Shown: positions 1 through 10,300 of the stretch, piece after piece
Numbering within the stretch: position 1 is the stretch's first letter
How the letters are laid out: each line of letters begins with the position of its first letter
Assembly (NCBI GenBank): GCA_900315565.1
Contig: OMZS01000018.1
Coordinates: 34,661 to 98,660, forward strand
Reading direction: 5' to 3'
DNA: 64,000 nt
Source of the DNA: an uncultured Prevotellaceae bacterium
GTDB lineage: Bacteria > Bacteroidota > Bacteroidia > Bacteroidales > Bacteroidaceae
Notes under the pieces: model-generated
What the model was told of the DNA's origin: nothing
Seen by the model: only the letters and a program-made list of their open reading frames with translations
Database searches by the model: none
Position numbers and translations under genes: made by a program

Positions 1-586
1 CTTCGGTTACCGGCTGCTGGGCAGAGTAAGGAGCGAGCGGCTCCACGTTACCTTCTTTATAGCCGTTGGCTTTCAGGAAACGGTCGAGCTCTTTTCCTGC
101 AGCAGCCACTCTTACCGTTCGCACCCCGTAGCCTTCCTTCACCGTAGCCTTGGGCAATGCTTTCTTGAGTGCCTCAGTTGATGTGTTCAGTCCTCCACTG
201 CCAAAAGTACAGAAAGGAATGATGGTTTTTCCGGCAAACTCGTGTTCCTTCACGAGGGTTGCAATGGGCATGGCGTAGGTGCCGAACCAAATGGGATAAC
301 CTAAGAAGATGACATCGTAACTGTCGATGTTTGCCTTGATGGGTTTTAACTGGGGCAGTTGTCCGCTCTGCATTTCGCGCTGCCCGCGCTCTATGGTTTC
401 TTGGAAATTGCCCGAATAGGGTTCCACTGGCTCAATGCTCTCAATGTCGGCACCGAGCTGTTTCTGTAGCTCCAGGGCCACGGTCTTGGTGGTTCCTGTT
501 TCTGAGAAATAAAGTACAAGTGGCTTTTGTGCGCAACCTGTTGCCACAGACGCAATGATAGTCATAGATAATAATAGTTTTTTCAT
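1..586 (-). CDS. Flavodoxin-family lipoprotein (3' end cut by the window edge)
   Basis: Translating the minus strand from the ATG at 586 gives MKKLLLSMTIIASVATGCAQ, a lipoprotein signal peptide with Cys after ATG. A flavodoxin fold follows: LYFSETGTTKTV is the phosphate-binding loop for FMN, and later segments match the flavodoxin-like lipoprotein family (SYDVIFLGYPIWFGTYAMP, then IPFCTFGSGGLNTS). These proteins carry electrons on FMN, here probably tethered to the periplasmic side of the inner membrane. The frame stays open to base 1, so the C-terminus lies outside the window. A promoter-like TAACTTTG lies 30 bases upstream on the same strand. The family assignment is firm; the redox partner is unknown. 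Confidence 0.9.
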   Translation of the reverse strand, partial: MKKLLLSMTIIASVATGCAQKPLVLYFSETGTTKTVALELQKQLGADIESIEPVEPYSGNFQETIERGQREMQSGQLPQLKPIKANIDSYDVIFLGYPIWFGTYAMPIATLVKEHEFAGKTIIPFCTFGSGGLNTSTEALKKALPKATVKEGYGVRTVRVAAAGKELDRFLKANGYKEGNVEPLAPYSAQQPVTE

Positions 587-615
587 CGTTTTGGGGAATT
601 AATAATAAATTGGTA

Positions 616-623
616 CAAAGTTA
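616..623 (-). promoter_or_regulatory. Bacteroidetes -7 element for the flavodoxin gene
   Basis: Read on the minus strand this is TAACTTTG, matching TAnnTTTG, 30 bases before the ATG at 586. Confidence 0.5.
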
Positions 624-886
624 CGCTTTTTCTCTGAAAGAAAGCACAAAAAAGCCTGCAGATTTATAAAACTATCACATTTTATAAAAGTTTTTCTTGG
701 TAATTCGATTGAATTTTGTTACTAGCGACGCTGAATTCTGTAAAAAACTTTCTGAATTTACCTAGGGGTAGAAGGCGCGTGAAAGCCAGCAGAAAGTTTT
801 TCTTTGCAAATACCCGAGAAATAGCGTTTTGCATAAAATGCTTATTATTAAAGGTTTACGAAAGTATAACCCGACATCAGAAAAAT

Positions 887-920
887 AACGTCGTGAGATA
901 AAAAATTATCTCTCGACGTT
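887..920. repeat. Inverted repeat, AACGTCGTGAGATAA family
   Basis: Arms at 887-901 and 906-920 pair over 15 bases with one mismatch and a 4-base loop. The arm is nearly the same as those at 23955-24009, and similar sequence occurs at 34108-34262 and 44026-44128. Confidence 0.75.
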
Positions 921-974
921 ATTAAATTTTTGTCGGCTCACGGGGCAAAAAATTCTGACTTCAGAAGCAAAAAA

Positions 975-1004
975 ACATGCACAAATCTTGCGGTTTGTGC
1001 ATGT
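975..1004 (-). terminator. Factor-independent terminator downstream of the GH3 gene
   Basis: ACATGCACAAA (975-985) pairs perfectly with TTTGTGCATGT (994-1004). On the minus strand the stem is followed by a T run (A run at 967-975), as expected for ending the GH3 transcript. A short T run also follows on the plus strand, so it could work both ways. Confidence 0.8.
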
Positions 1005-1206
1005 TTTGGAATAACTTCAGCAGAAAACTGCTCAAAAATCAGATTCTGTGCAATGGCGTTTTGCTTTCGTCATGGCCAAAAGTGCCATTTCGTGCGCTAG
1101 AACGAACGAAAACCCATACAGGAGTTTGTCTTGATTTTTCATTTCCTTCGGCTGGCAGACAGACACAGGCAAGCGCCTGTCTGCTGACAGACGCAGGCAA
1201 GCAGAA

Positions 1207-3786
1207 TTACTGATAATCAAACGCTATGGTCTTCTGCTGTTTCGGGTCGGAGCTGCCACCATAACGAATGGTGAAGGCACCTTTGAGAGGACGCATGGTG
1301 TTGGTGGTGGTGTCGAACCACTCGAAGGTCTTGTCGTCGAGCGTGAACGAAACATTCACCGTCTTTCCTTTGCCAACAGCCACTCTCTTGAAGACGCGGA
1401 GCGTCTGCACGGGTCCTTCTGCGTCATCGGGCCGGCTGAGATACACTTGCACTGTCTCCTCGCCGTCGCGCGAGCCTGTGTTGGTGACGGGTACGGTGAG
1501 TGTACGGCCATTGAGCTTGGCATCGCCATAGTCAAACGTGGTATAGCTCAAACCGTAGCCGAAGGGGTAAAGGGGCTGTTGGGTCATGTAGCGGTAGGTG
1601 CGTCCCTTCATGCTGTAGTCCTCATAGTCGGGCAGCTGACTGGAGCTGGCGTAAAAGGTAACGGGCAATTTGCCGCTGGGGTTGCAGTCGCCAAAGAGGA
1701 CGTCGGCCACGGCGGTGCCGCCTTCCTGCCCGGCATACCAGGCCTGAACAATGGCCTCGCAGGTTTCTGTTTCAGGCTGCAGGGCAATGGCCGAGCCTGA
1801 GCAGTTGACGAAGATGACTTGTTTGCCTGCTGCTTTCAGCGCCTTGAGGAAGTTGCGCTGCACGGCTGGCAGTTCGATGTGGGTGCGGTCGCCGCCTTTG
1901 AAACCATCGATTTCTACAGGCATTTCCTCACCCTCGAGGGCTGGCGAGATGCCTCCCACGAAGATTACTTTGTCGATGCCTTTCAGCTGGCCGATGATTT
2001 GCTGGTAGTCGATGGGCAGCTCTTTGGCCACATTGATTTTCAGGTTGGCATTATAGGTATGAATATGCGCAAAGCGCACCTCTATATTGTAGCTTTTGCC
2101 CTTTTCAGCCTGAATGGCCACACGGTTGGGCGTGGTGCGCCAAATGTGGTGCATGAATTTCTGCTCGCCGTTGATGTAAAGCTCGAAATGGCCGCAGCCT
2201 TCCACGTTCACCACATATTCACCCGACTCTTTGGGCGTGAAAACCGTCTCATATTTGGCCGAGAAGTCTTCCAACTGAACGCCCGGGGCGAAGTTGTGCA
2301 TGCCGGCAGTGGTGACGGCCAGCGGAGTGGTGTAGTATTGTGTCGTGACGGGCTTTCCCTCCATCTTGCGGTTGTTCCAGAAGGTGCCTTTCATGCCTTT
2401 CTTTCCGTTGAAACTGCATTGCGAGGCCAGCAGGCAGTCCATCACCTGGTCGTAAGTCAAGTCGCAGCCCGGGTGGTAGTACAGATTTTTCTGCTTGACC
2501 TTGATGCCGTCGAGAATGGTGACGGTATGGTTGGGCATTCCGTTGTAGTTGCCCCACATCATGGGCGCATTATCGGCATTGGGACCAATGACGGCTATTT
2601 TCTCGGCATTCTTCTTCAGTGGCAGAATGTTGTTGTTGTTCTGCAAAAGCACAATGGTCTGGCGCGCCATGTCGAGCGAGAGTTGGCGGTGCTGCTTGCT
2701 GTCCATAATAGAATAAGGAATCTTCGACCATTCCACAAGCCCCGGGTCGTCCATTTCGCCAAGGTCAAAACGACCCTCGAGCAAGCGGATGACATGCTTA
2801 TCGACCTCGGCCTCGGTGATGTATCCGCGGCGCACAGCCTCGGGAATGCTGCGGTAGGCATAGCCATAGCCGCACTCCACGTCGGTGCCGGCAATGGTAG
2901 CCTTAGCAGAGGCATGCACGGGGTCGGACGACGACTTGTGCGACTCATAGAAATCGCTCACGGCACCGCAGTCGCTCACCACCAGATACTCGAATCCCCA
3001 CTCGTCGCGCAGAATAGTTTGCAACAGACGCTGAGAACCACAGCAGGGATCATCGTCGAGGCGCTGATAGGCGCACATTACCTCGCGCACCTTGGCATCT
3101 TGCACGAGCGTCTTGAAGGCTGGCATGTAGGTTTCCCACATGTCGCGCGGTGAAACATTGGTCAGGTTGGCCGTATGGCGTGTATATTCGGGACCGCTAT
3201 GCACGGCGTAATGCTTGGCACAGGCCCAGAGCTTGCGGTACTTGGCGTCTTCGGGACCTTGCAGGCCTCGTACCACCTGCGTGCCCATCACGGAGGTGAG
3301 ATAAGGGTCTTCGCCGTAGGTTTCCTGACCACGGCCCCAGCGCGGGTCGCGGAAAATGTTCACATTGGGTGTCCACACCGAAAGACTATGAAATTTCTCG
3401 TCCTCACCCTTCAGGTCGTGCATGCGGTGGTTGTACTGGGCGCGAAACTCCGTAGAGGCCACGTCGAAGCACTTGTAGAGCAAATCGGGATTGAACGACG
3501 ATGCCATGGCTATGGGCTCGGGGAAAACCGTCACGTTGCCCATGTTGGCAGCACCATGCAACGCCTCGCTCCACCAGAAGAACTTTTTGATGCCGAGGCG
3601 AGGAATGGCAGGGCTCTCGTCGAGCATCAGCTGCGCTTTTTCCTCAAGGGTTAATCTACTGCACAAATCCTTGGCACGCTCCTTGGCAGGGAGGTTCGGA
3701 TTCTGATAAGGCAATTGTTGTGCCGATGCTGACAATGTCAGCAGACACAGGGTCAGGGTGGTGATAATTTTCATGTTTTTAGCCAT
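1207..3786 (-). CDS. Glycoside hydrolase family 3 beta-xylosidase/beta-glucosidase with PA14 insert
   Basis: 859 residues with a signal peptide (MKIITTLTLCLLTLSASAQQ from Met5; the ATG at 3774 is an alternative start). The GH3 N-terminal barrel covers about residues 30-340 and carries the nucleophile Asp in VVSDCGAVSD. The C-terminal sandwich begins near residue 380 and is interrupted at about 455-610 by a PA14-type carbohydrate-binding module (YETVFTPKESGEYVVNVEG). A fibronectin-III-like domain closes the protein (FGYGLSYTTFDYGDAKLNG). The architecture and the NPNLPAKERAKDL start match the Bacteroidales Xyl3A-type enzymes, which release terminal xylose or glucose from plant oligosaccharides in the periplasm. 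Substrate choice cannot be settled from sequence. It is a single gene with its own promoter and terminator. Confidence 0.9.
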   Translation of the reverse strand: MAKNMKIITTLTLCLLTLSASAQQLPYQNPNLPAKERAKDLCSRLTLEEKAQLMLDESPAIPRLGIKKFFWWSEALHGAANMGNVTVFPEPIAMASSFNPDLLYKCFDVASTEFRAQYNHRMHDLKGEDEKFHSLSVWTPNVNIFRDPRWGRGQETYGEDPYLTSVMGTQVVRGLQGPEDAKYRKLWACAKHYAVHSGPEYTRHTANLTNVSPRDMWETYMPAFKTLVQDAKVREVMCAYQRLDDDPCCGSQRLLQTILRDEWGFEYLVVSDCGAVSDFYESHKSSSDPVHASAKATIAGTDVECGYGYAYRSIPEAVRRGYITEAEVDKHVIRLLEGRFDLGEMDDPGLVEWSKIPYSIMDSKQHRQLSLDMARQTIVLLQNNNNILPLKKNAEKIAVIGPNADNAPMMWGNYNGMPNHTVTILDGIKVKQKNLYYHPGCDLTYDQVMDCLLASQCSFNGKKGMKGTFWNNRKMEGKPVTTQYYTTPLAVTTAGMHNFAPGVQLEDFSAKYETVFTPKESGEYVVNVEGCGHFELYINGEQKFMHHIWRTTPNRVAIQAEKGKSYNIEVRFAHIHTYNANLKINVAKELPIDYQQIIGQLKGIDKVIFVGGISPALEGEEMPVEIDGFKGGDRTHIELPAVQRNFLKALKAAGKQVIFVNCSGSAIALQPETETCEAIVQAWYAGQEGGTAVADVLFGDCNPSGKLPVTFYASSSQLPDYEDYSMKGRTYRYMTQQPLYPFGYGLSYTTFDYGDAKLNGRTLTVPVTNTGSRDGEETVQVYLSRPDDAEGPVQTLRVFKRVAVGKGKTVNVSFTLDDKTFEWFDTTTNTMRPLKGAFTIRYGGSSDPKQQKTIAFDYQ

Positions 3787-3802
3787 TATGTTGATTTTGT
3801 TG

Positions 3803-3810
3803 CAAAAATA
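3803..3810 (-). promoter_or_regulatory. -7 element TATTTTTG for the GH3 gene
   Basis: Minus-strand match to TAnnTTTG, 17 bases before the ATG at 3786. Confidence 0.45.
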
Positions 3811-3915
3811 ATAAAAAAGATGTTAGAAAAAGGATGAAGAATGAAGGTTTTTTGCTGAACTGCATGATTTTATTCAAAAAAACTTTGCAACGTATAAGTG
3901 TTTTGACGAAAAACA

Positions 3916-3947
3916 TTTGGAAGTATAAATATTTATACCTATTTTTG
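3916..3947 (+). promoter_or_regulatory. Promoter of the DUF4160/DUF2442 pair
   Basis: TTTG at 3916-3919, 20 bases, then TATTTTTG at 3940-3947: the Bacteroidetes promoter layout, ending 16 bases before the start codon at 3964. Confidence 0.7.
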
Positions 3948-3963
3948 CAAACAAAAAGAAGTC

Positions 3964-4203
3964 ATGCCAACATTGCTTAGAATATTCGGACTTAGGTTTT
4001 TCTTCTATCTAGATGAGCACCGCCCTATTCATGTTCATGTAGAGCATAGCGGCAAACTGGCAAAGATAGAATTGGAGCCAGAAATTGTTGTCGTTTATAA
4101 CCACGGACTGAAGGAAAACGAAATGCGAATGGCGATAGAAACCTGCAAACTATATAAGGATAAGTTCATAGCAGAATGGTATAACAGATTTGACAACCAA
4201 TAA
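3964..4203 (+). CDS. DUF4160 domain protein
   Basis: 79 residues covering the whole DUF4160 family: MPTLLRIFGLRFFFYLDEH, then RPIHVHVEHSGKLAKIELEP. The conserved HxHVxH-like stretch could bind a metal or a nucleic acid, but no activity is established. It sits 13 bases ahead of a DUF2442 protein. This pairing is widespread and is often listed among toxin-antitoxin-like modules. The two are surely co-transcribed from the promoter at 3916-3947. Confidence 0.85.
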   Translation: MPTLLRIFGLRFFFYLDEHRPIHVHVEHSGKLAKIELEPEIVVVYNHGLKENEMRMAIETCKLYKDKFIAEWYNRFDNQ

Positions 4204-4216
4204 AACTGAACGGAAT

Positions 4217-4633
4217 ATGGAAACAATAAAGAATATATGGTTCGAGGCAAACCGAATCTACATGAGAACAACCGAAGGCAATGTGCTGAGCCGTCCGCTT
4301 GAGGCTTACCCGGAGTTACAGGATGCCACCACGGAACAGCGTAACGACTATACAATTGAAGATGAAGGAAGGGCGATAAGGTGGGAGTCGATAGACGCAG
4401 ACCTGCACATTTCCAGCTTCTACAACACCACAGAACCCAACGACCAAAACGAGGTTGCACAAATGTTCAAACGGTTTCCTTGGCTGAACGTGTCGGAAGT
4501 TGCCCGGGTCATGGGCATACACAAAAGCCTGTTGGCACGCTACATATACGGCATTTCCAAACCAAGTGAGCAGCGGGTGGCACAAATTCGCCATACCCTA
4601 CACGACTTCGCACGCGAACTGGAAACTGTCTGA
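4217..4633 (+). CDS. DUF2442 domain protein with helix-turn-helix tail
   Basis: 138 residues starting METIKNIWFEANRIYMRTTE; the frame is open further upstream but this ATG follows the DUF4160 stop. The N-terminal half is a DUF2442 beta-rich domain (RPLEAYPELQDAT). The C-terminal half reads like a Cro/XRE helix-turn-helix: VARVMGIHKSLLARYIYGIS then KPSEQRVAQI. A likely role is a DNA-binding partner that autoregulates the pair, by analogy with antitoxins; this is inference. Confidence 0.8.
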   Translation: METIKNIWFEANRIYMRTTEGNVLSRPLEAYPELQDATTEQRNDYTIEDEGRAIRWESIDADLHISSFYNTTEPNDQNEVAQMFKRFPWLNVSEVARVMGIHKSLLARYIYGISKPSEQRVAQIRHTLHDFARELETV

Positions 4634-4723
4634 AACTATTTGATAATAAAAAATATGGCCTGCCCTACATCGAAAGGACAAGCCAATGGCCGTAATGGTG
4701 CGAGAAAAAAACACCATTTTTTA

Positions 4724-4731
4724 TATCTTTG
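4724..4731 (+). promoter_or_regulatory. -7 element TATCTTTG for add
   Basis: Matches TAnnTTTG, 26 bases before the ATG at 4758. Confidence 0.55.
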
Positions 4732-4757
4732 CAGAAAAATCATAAATCCACGATGAC

Positions 4758-5798
4758 ATGAAAAATACAAATGCATTCAAAGCTTCAGATTTTGCGCTCG
4801 TTGACCTGCACTTGCACCTCGACGGCTCGCTCACTCCCGATGACATTGTTCACATGGCGGCAATGGAAGGGGTGGAAGTGCCAAATAATCTCAATGAATT
4901 GAGAGAAAATCTCACTTGTCCCGTCCATTGCGAAAGCCTGAACAGTTATCTGAAGTGTTTCCGACTGGCCGGTTCGGTGATGCAAAGCCACGAGACCATG
5001 GCATACGCGATGGAAAGCCTCGTGAAACGACTCGACCAGCAAGGACTTATCTATGCCGAAATTCGTTATGCCCCGCAAAAACACCTTCGGAAAGGACTAA
5101 CACAGGACGAGGTGGTGCGGGCTTCGCTCAAAGGACTGGAAAAGGGAATGGCCGAAAGTAGTAATGGCATCAGGGCAAACATCATTCTGAGTTGCATGCG
5201 TGGTGAAACCAACAACGCACTCAACGAGGAGACCGTCAGACTGACCAAGAAATACTTAGGACATGGCGTGTGCGGCACCGATCTGGCTGGCGCTGAGGCG
5301 CTCTACCCCACTTCCGAATATCGTGAGCTATTCGCAATAGCCCGAGAACTGGGCGTGCCATTCACCATCCATGCCGGTGAGGCTGACGGAGTGAAAAGCA
5401 TGCAACTGGCCATTGAATATGGTGCCCGCCGGATTGGTCACGGCATACGCGCCTACAACGACGAGGCCACTAAGGCAATGCTCAGGGATAGAGACATCTG
5501 CCTGGAATGTTGCCCCACCAGCAACATGCAGACAAAAGCCCTGGAGGGCGTGAATGAACTGAGCCAGTATCCTTTGCAACGATTCTTAGACGACGCTATC
5601 GCCATCTGCATCAACACCGACAACATGACTGTTTCGGACACCACCGTGGCTAATGAACTTCAGCAACTACATGAAGCTGGCATCCTAAACGAAAAACAAG
5701 CAAGCACAATGCTACAAAACGCCATTGAATATGCCTTCATCACCGATGCGGAGAAAGCGGAGCTAAAGATAAAAGCTAGCCAAGGAAAAACAAACTGA
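4758..5798 (+). CDS. add: Adenosine deaminase
   Basis: 346 residues, the usual length. The metal-dependent amidohydrolase motifs are in order: HLHLDGS (zinc ligands, about residue 18), HAGE (about 206), GHGI (about 230), a CPTSN signature, and NTDN with the last metal-binding Asp. The enzyme converts adenosine or deoxyadenosine to inosine in the cytoplasm for purine salvage. The same window has punA (59434), which acts on the product. The gene is alone on its strand; its last 23 bases overlap the end of the convergent DMT transporter gene. Confidence 0.93.
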   Translation: MKNTNAFKASDFALVDLHLHLDGSLTPDDIVHMAAMEGVEVPNNLNELRENLTCPVHCESLNSYLKCFRLAGSVMQSHETMAYAMESLVKRLDQQGLIYAEIRYAPQKHLRKGLTQDEVVRASLKGLEKGMAESSNGIRANIILSCMRGETNNALNEETVRLTKKYLGHGVCGTDLAGAEALYPTSEYRELFAIARELGVPFTIHAGEADGVKSMQLAIEYGARRIGHGIRAYNDEATKAMLRDRDICLECCPTSNMQTKALEGVNELSQYPLQRFLDDAIAICINTDNMTVSDTTVANELQQLHEAGILNEKQASTMLQNAIEYAFITDAEKAELKIKASQGKTN

Positions 5799-6696
5799 CA
5801 CCAAAAACAGAGATAACGGCACCGAGCACCGCCCGCCACGTTATCTTTTCGTGGAAAAGCCAGTACGACGGCAATAAGATGATGATGGGGGTCATTGCCA
5901 TAAGTGTTGACGCGATGCCAGCCGCCGTATATTGCACGGCCATGAGCGAGAATCCTACTCCCACAAAAGGCCCGAAGATGGTGGTGGCCGTAGCGGCGGT
6001 CAGCCCTTTGCGGTCGTGCATGGCCTCGCGCAAAGGAGCGAAACCTTCGCGAAAATACAACAACAAACCGAAACCTATAATACCAGCCACGCAACGGAAG
6101 AAATTGGCACTAAATGGCACCAGCCATGCGGGCATGTCGGCCACCGGCTCGTAATGGTCCATGCCTATTTTGCTCAACACCAATCCTACGCCTTGGCAAA
6201 GGGCCGCTCCTATGGCAAAAAGCACGCCATTAAGAGGAAGGCGCAACGACACCTTATGGTGCTCGCCGCGCCCAAGAACAGAAATGCCAATGCCGAAAAG
6301 CGTCACCAACATGGCCACCACACTCATCGCCGTCATGCGCTGCCCTAGCGTGACCCATGCCATGAGTGCCGCTGACAACGGAGCAAGCGTCATGAACAAC
6401 TGGCCGTAGCGCGAGCCGATGATGATGTAGCATTGAAAAAGGCAGAAATCGCCAATCACATAACCCACGACTCCCGAGAGCAGCATCCAACCGCAAGCCT
6501 CTGCCGAGGCACCCGGCGGAAGCGGATTGCCCGTCACCACGCCAAAAAGCACCAACGAGAACACCAGTGCCAATGCCATGCGCAACACGTTGAGCGTAAG
6601 GTTGCCCAACCGCTTGCTACCAAACTCGCTCAGCAATGCCGTGGCCGTCCACGAGAAAGCCACGCCAATGGAAATCAGTTCGCCTAAATATGCCAT
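5776..6696 (-). CDS. DMT-family (EamA) membrane transporter
   Basis: About 306 residues from the ATG at 6696 (MAYLGELISIGVAFSWTATA); a longer frame upstream lacks membrane character. Ten predicted hydrophobic helices fall in two EamA repeats, the second beginning near LNGVLFAIGAALCQGVGLVL. The family exports metabolites or amino acids across the inner membrane; the substrate is unknown. The 3' end overlaps the end of convergent add by 23 bases, so transcripts could interfere. Confidence 0.85.
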   Translation of the reverse strand: MAYLGELISIGVAFSWTATALLSEFGSKRLGNLTLNVLRMALALVFSLVLFGVVTGNPLPPGASAEACGWMLLSGVVGYVIGDFCLFQCYIIIGSRYGQLFMTLAPLSAALMAWVTLGQRMTAMSVVAMLVTLFGIGISVLGRGEHHKVSLRLPLNGVLFAIGAALCQGVGLVLSKIGMDHYEPVADMPAWLVPFSANFFRCVAGIIGFGLLLYFREGFAPLREAMHDRKGLTAATATTIFGPFVGVGFSLMAVQYTAAGIASTLMAMTPIIILLPSYWLFHEKITWRAVLGAVISVFGVSLFFLG

Positions 6697-6713
6697 CAAT
6701 AGTTTTAGCTGAC

Positions 6714-7226
6714 CTATTTCACTTCCCAGACGTTGAGCACAATGCCATGGAACTGCTGGTTGAAATCGGGCTGACAAAGAAACAATGCATTGTTCAACCA
6801 GTTGTATTTGCTATCGACAGGAGCCTCAAACTTGGGCGCACAACGGAAGTAAAACGTCGGTTTGCCGTCGTCGCCCTTTCCGGTAGCAATAATACCACGA
6901 TTGCGCACATGGATATAAACGCCGTCGTCGGTCTTGATAGAGTAGATAGCCTCAATCTCGGTGCGGCCTTCGATGCCCATCTGATAGTCGGCTCCGCCGT
7001 TGATGATGGTTCCCTTGAGCCGCGGACCCTCGAAAGTGCCGCCGGTAATGGGGATAACGTTTCTTCCTCCATGGGGTGTTTTTCCTACGGAATAGGGCTT
7101 GTCGAGTGTCACTTTCAGTTGGAGCGCAAACTCAAGCTGAGGTCCTTGGGGTGTCTGTACGTCGGTTTGTGCGCAGACGTGCATGGAAGCAATGGTCATG
7201 ATGACCAGGACAAGTATTTTCTTCAT
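6714..7226 (-). CDS. DUF3237 domain secreted protein
   Basis: 170 residues with a signal peptide ending VCAQ (MKKILVLVIMTIASMHVCAQ). The rest is a DUF3237 beta-barrel-like domain: GTFEGPRLKGTIINGGADY, a later R-TE-IEAIYSIKT stretch, and PTFYFRCAPKFEAP. No enzymatic activity is established. It lies 17 bases upstream of the DMT transporter gene on the same strand, so the two are probably one transcript. Confidence 0.85.
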   Translation of the reverse strand: MKKILVLVIMTIASMHVCAQTDVQTPQGPQLEFALQLKVTLDKPYSVGKTPHGGRNVIPITGGTFEGPRLKGTIINGGADYQMGIEGRTEIEAIYSIKTDDGVYIHVRNRGIIATGKGDDGKPTFYFRCAPKFEAPVDSKYNWLNNALFLCQPDFNQQFHGIVLNVWEVK

Positions 7227-7341
7227 TGTTACGATGGGGTTTTTGTATATTTTCTGATTGTTAGCACATTTAACTCACTCATTATATCCGAAAAGCCTAA
7301 AGGAGCATCGGTTAAGACGACCGTTTGCCGAGACGCGGCCG

Positions 7342-10300
7342 TCAGCGTAGCGCCTTCGGAGGGCCGAAAATTTTCTCTTCCAGAGTCTGGAAAACCACAA
7401 ACATGGGAGGAACCATGAACAACAACGAGATGGTGCCTATGAGCATACCACCAATGGTGCCTACGCCTAGCGACTGGTTGCCGTTGGCTCCCACACCCGA
7501 AGCAAAAGCCAGAGGAAGCAGTCCGAACACCATGGTCATCGACGTCATCAGAATGGGACGGAGTCGCACCCCGGCCGCATCGAGTGCAGCCTCAGCGATG
7601 GACATTCCCTGACGGCGCCGCTCTGAAGCATATTCGGTCATCAGAATGGCCGTCTTCGAAAGCAGGCCGATGAGCATGATGAGACCCGTCTGCATGTAGA
7701 TATTGTTTTCAAGTCCCCAAATCTGGGCAAAAATAAACGAGCCTGCCAAACCGAAAGGCACACTCAGAATGACGGCCAACGGTATGAACAGACTCTCGTA
7801 GAGGGCACACAAAATAAGATAGATAAAGACAATGCAGATGATGAACACCAGGGTGGTGGTGTTTTGCGCGGCGGCTTCCTCGCGCGTCATGCCGCCAAAC
7901 TCATAGCCGTAGCCCTCGGGCAACACTTTGGCGGCCACCTCGCGAATGGCGGCAATAGCCTGGCCCGTGCTATAGTTGTCGGCAGGCATGCCGTTCACCA
8001 CAATGGAGGGGAACAGATTGAAGCGCGAGAGTGTTTCGGAGCCATACACACGAGTGAGCGACAGATATTGCCCTACGGGAGCCATAGCCCCTTGGTCGGT
8101 CTTGACGAAGATATGGTTGAGCGACTGCTCGTCGAGCCGGTATTGGGGCGAAGCCTGCACCATGACCCGGTAGAGCTTGGTAAAGCGCACGAAGTTCGAC
8201 GCATAGAGTCCGCCCACGTATCCTTGCAACGCGGATAGCACATCGCTTGGCGACACGCCATGGCGCTTGCACAAGGCAGCGTCCACCTCGACACGGTATT
8301 GGGGATAGTTGAGCGAGAAGTTGGTGTAAGCACGGCTGATTTCGGGTCGCTCGTTGAGAGCGGCAATCAGCTGGTTGGTCTGTTGCATGAGCTCTTCGAT
8401 GGTGCCACCCTTCTTGTCCTGCAAGTGAAGCTCAAAGCCGTTGATGCGTCCGAAACCAGGCAACATGGCCTGAGTGCTCACCTGAATCTTGGCATTCGAA
8501 ATGTCGGAAGTACGCCGGTAAATTTCCTCGGTGATGGCATCCACGCCGTTTTCCTTACCCTTGCGCTCGTCCCACTTCTTGAGTTTGAGCGTAAAGTTAC
8601 CGCTTGACGACGACTGGTCGAACCCGACGCTATTGCCCGCCACGAGCGAGTACATTCGTATCTGAGGCAACGACTCGAGCCGCTTTTCCACTTCCTTCAT
8701 GATGCCGTAGGTCTGCCGCAAGGTGGAGCCCGGAGCCGACTGAATGTTGACATAAATCGTACCCATGTCCTCTTTGGGCACCAAACCCGTCTTGGTGTTT
8801 TTCATGAGCAGGAAAAGACCGCCAACTGCCACAACCACCAAGAGCGCGGCCAGCCAACGCTGGCTAAACATCCATCCCACCCACTTCTTGTATTTGAAGG
8901 CCATGCGTTGGAAGGAAGCGTTGAAAGCCAAATGAAAACGCGACGAGAAACTCATTCGCTCGCCCTTCTCCTCGTCGGCATGGGGTGTCATGAGCAGGGC
9001 GCAGAGCGCGGGCGAAAGAGTAAGGGCGTTGAAGAGCGAAATGGCCACGGCGATGGCCATGGTGAGACCGAATTGCGTATAGAAGGTACCCGTTACACCG
9101 GTGATGAAACAAACCGGAACGAAGACGGCCATAAACACGAGCGTGGTGGTGACGAGAGCCTTTGTAATGCCCCCCATGGCCTTGGTGGTGGCCTCGTAGG
9201 CCGAACGCTCGCCCTCGTCGAATTTGGCCTGAACGGCCTCGACCACCACGATGGCATCATCTACCACGGTGCCTATGACCAGCACCAAGGCAAACAGGGT
9301 GAGCATGTTGAGCGAGAAACCGATAGCGAAGAGCACGGCCAGCGTGCCAATAAGCGAAACGCCAATGGCAATGGCGGGAATGAGCGTGGAGCGGAAGCTC
9401 TGCAAGAACACGTAAACCACCAACACCACCAGAAGGAGGGCCTCGAAAAGGGTTTTCAGCACGCTCTTGATAGACGCGTCGAGGAAATCTTTCTTCGACT
9501 CCAGGTCGTCGATGGCAATGCCTGCCGGAAGCGATGCCCTGATTTCGGCCACCTCGCGGTCGATTTGCTCAATAATCTCATTGGCATTCGAGCCAGAAAC
9601 CTGATTGATGGACACGTTGACGCTGGGATGCCCGTTGGTTTCGCCAATGTAGTTGTAGTTTTGCGAGCCAAGCTCCACCTTGGCAATGTCACCGATGCGA
9701 AGCACGTCGCCGTTGGGAAGCGAGCGAATCACCATCTGCTCGTAGCCCTGCTCTTCCTCAAACGTTCCGCGGTATTTCAGAATGTACTGGAAAGTGTTGG
9801 GCGAGTCGGCCCCAAGCGTACCGGTGGCAAACTCCACGTTTTGCTCGCTGAGCACCTTGCTGATGTCCGAGGGTGTCAGCCCGTATTGGGCCATCTTCAA
9901 GGGGTCGAGCCAGATGCGCATGGAGTAGTCGGCCCCAATAACGTTTACTTCGCCCACGCCGGCAATACGGCTCAGACGAGGCTCGATGTTGATTTTGGTA
10001 TAGTTGGCCAGAAAGGTGCGGTCGAACGTGTCGTCGGGGCTATACACGGTGAGTTGCTTGATGTTACTCGACTGGCGTTTCCTGACGGTCAGTCCGCCCT
10101 TCACCACGTCGCTAGGCAAGCGTCCTTGCACGGTGGCTGCCCTGTTTTGCACGTTTACCATGGCCATGTCGGCATTGGTTCCCGGACGGAAAAACACCGA
10201 TATGTTGGCGTTTCCGGTGTTCGAGGCTCTCGATGACATATACATCATGCCCTCAACGCCGTTGATGGCTTCTTCGAGGGGCACCACAACGCTCTTCATC

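Larger units (their letters stand above)
587..1206. other. 620-base gap: repeat hairpin and terminator, no gene
   Basis: No convincing coding frame. The gap holds the flavodoxin promoter, an inverted repeat of a family found elsewhere in the window (887-920), a factor-independent terminator (975-1004), and a CAGACA/TGTCTG-rich hairpin just after the stop of the GH3 gene (about 1150-1203). Small open frames here have no start context and look random. Confidence 0.7.

Noticed and set aside
716-901. Small plus-strand gene in the first gap
   Set aside because: It runs into the inverted repeat at 887, is Arg/Lys-rich with no start context, and has no recognisable feature.
1819-3153. Long plus-strand open frame opposite the GH3 gene
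   Set aside because: It mirrors the codon pattern of the GH3 gene on the other strand and encodes a low-complexity His/Val/Gly-rich sequence without domain features. The same holds for large frames opposite the punA/thiL genes (59536-61296) and the S41 peptidase gene (61901-63868).
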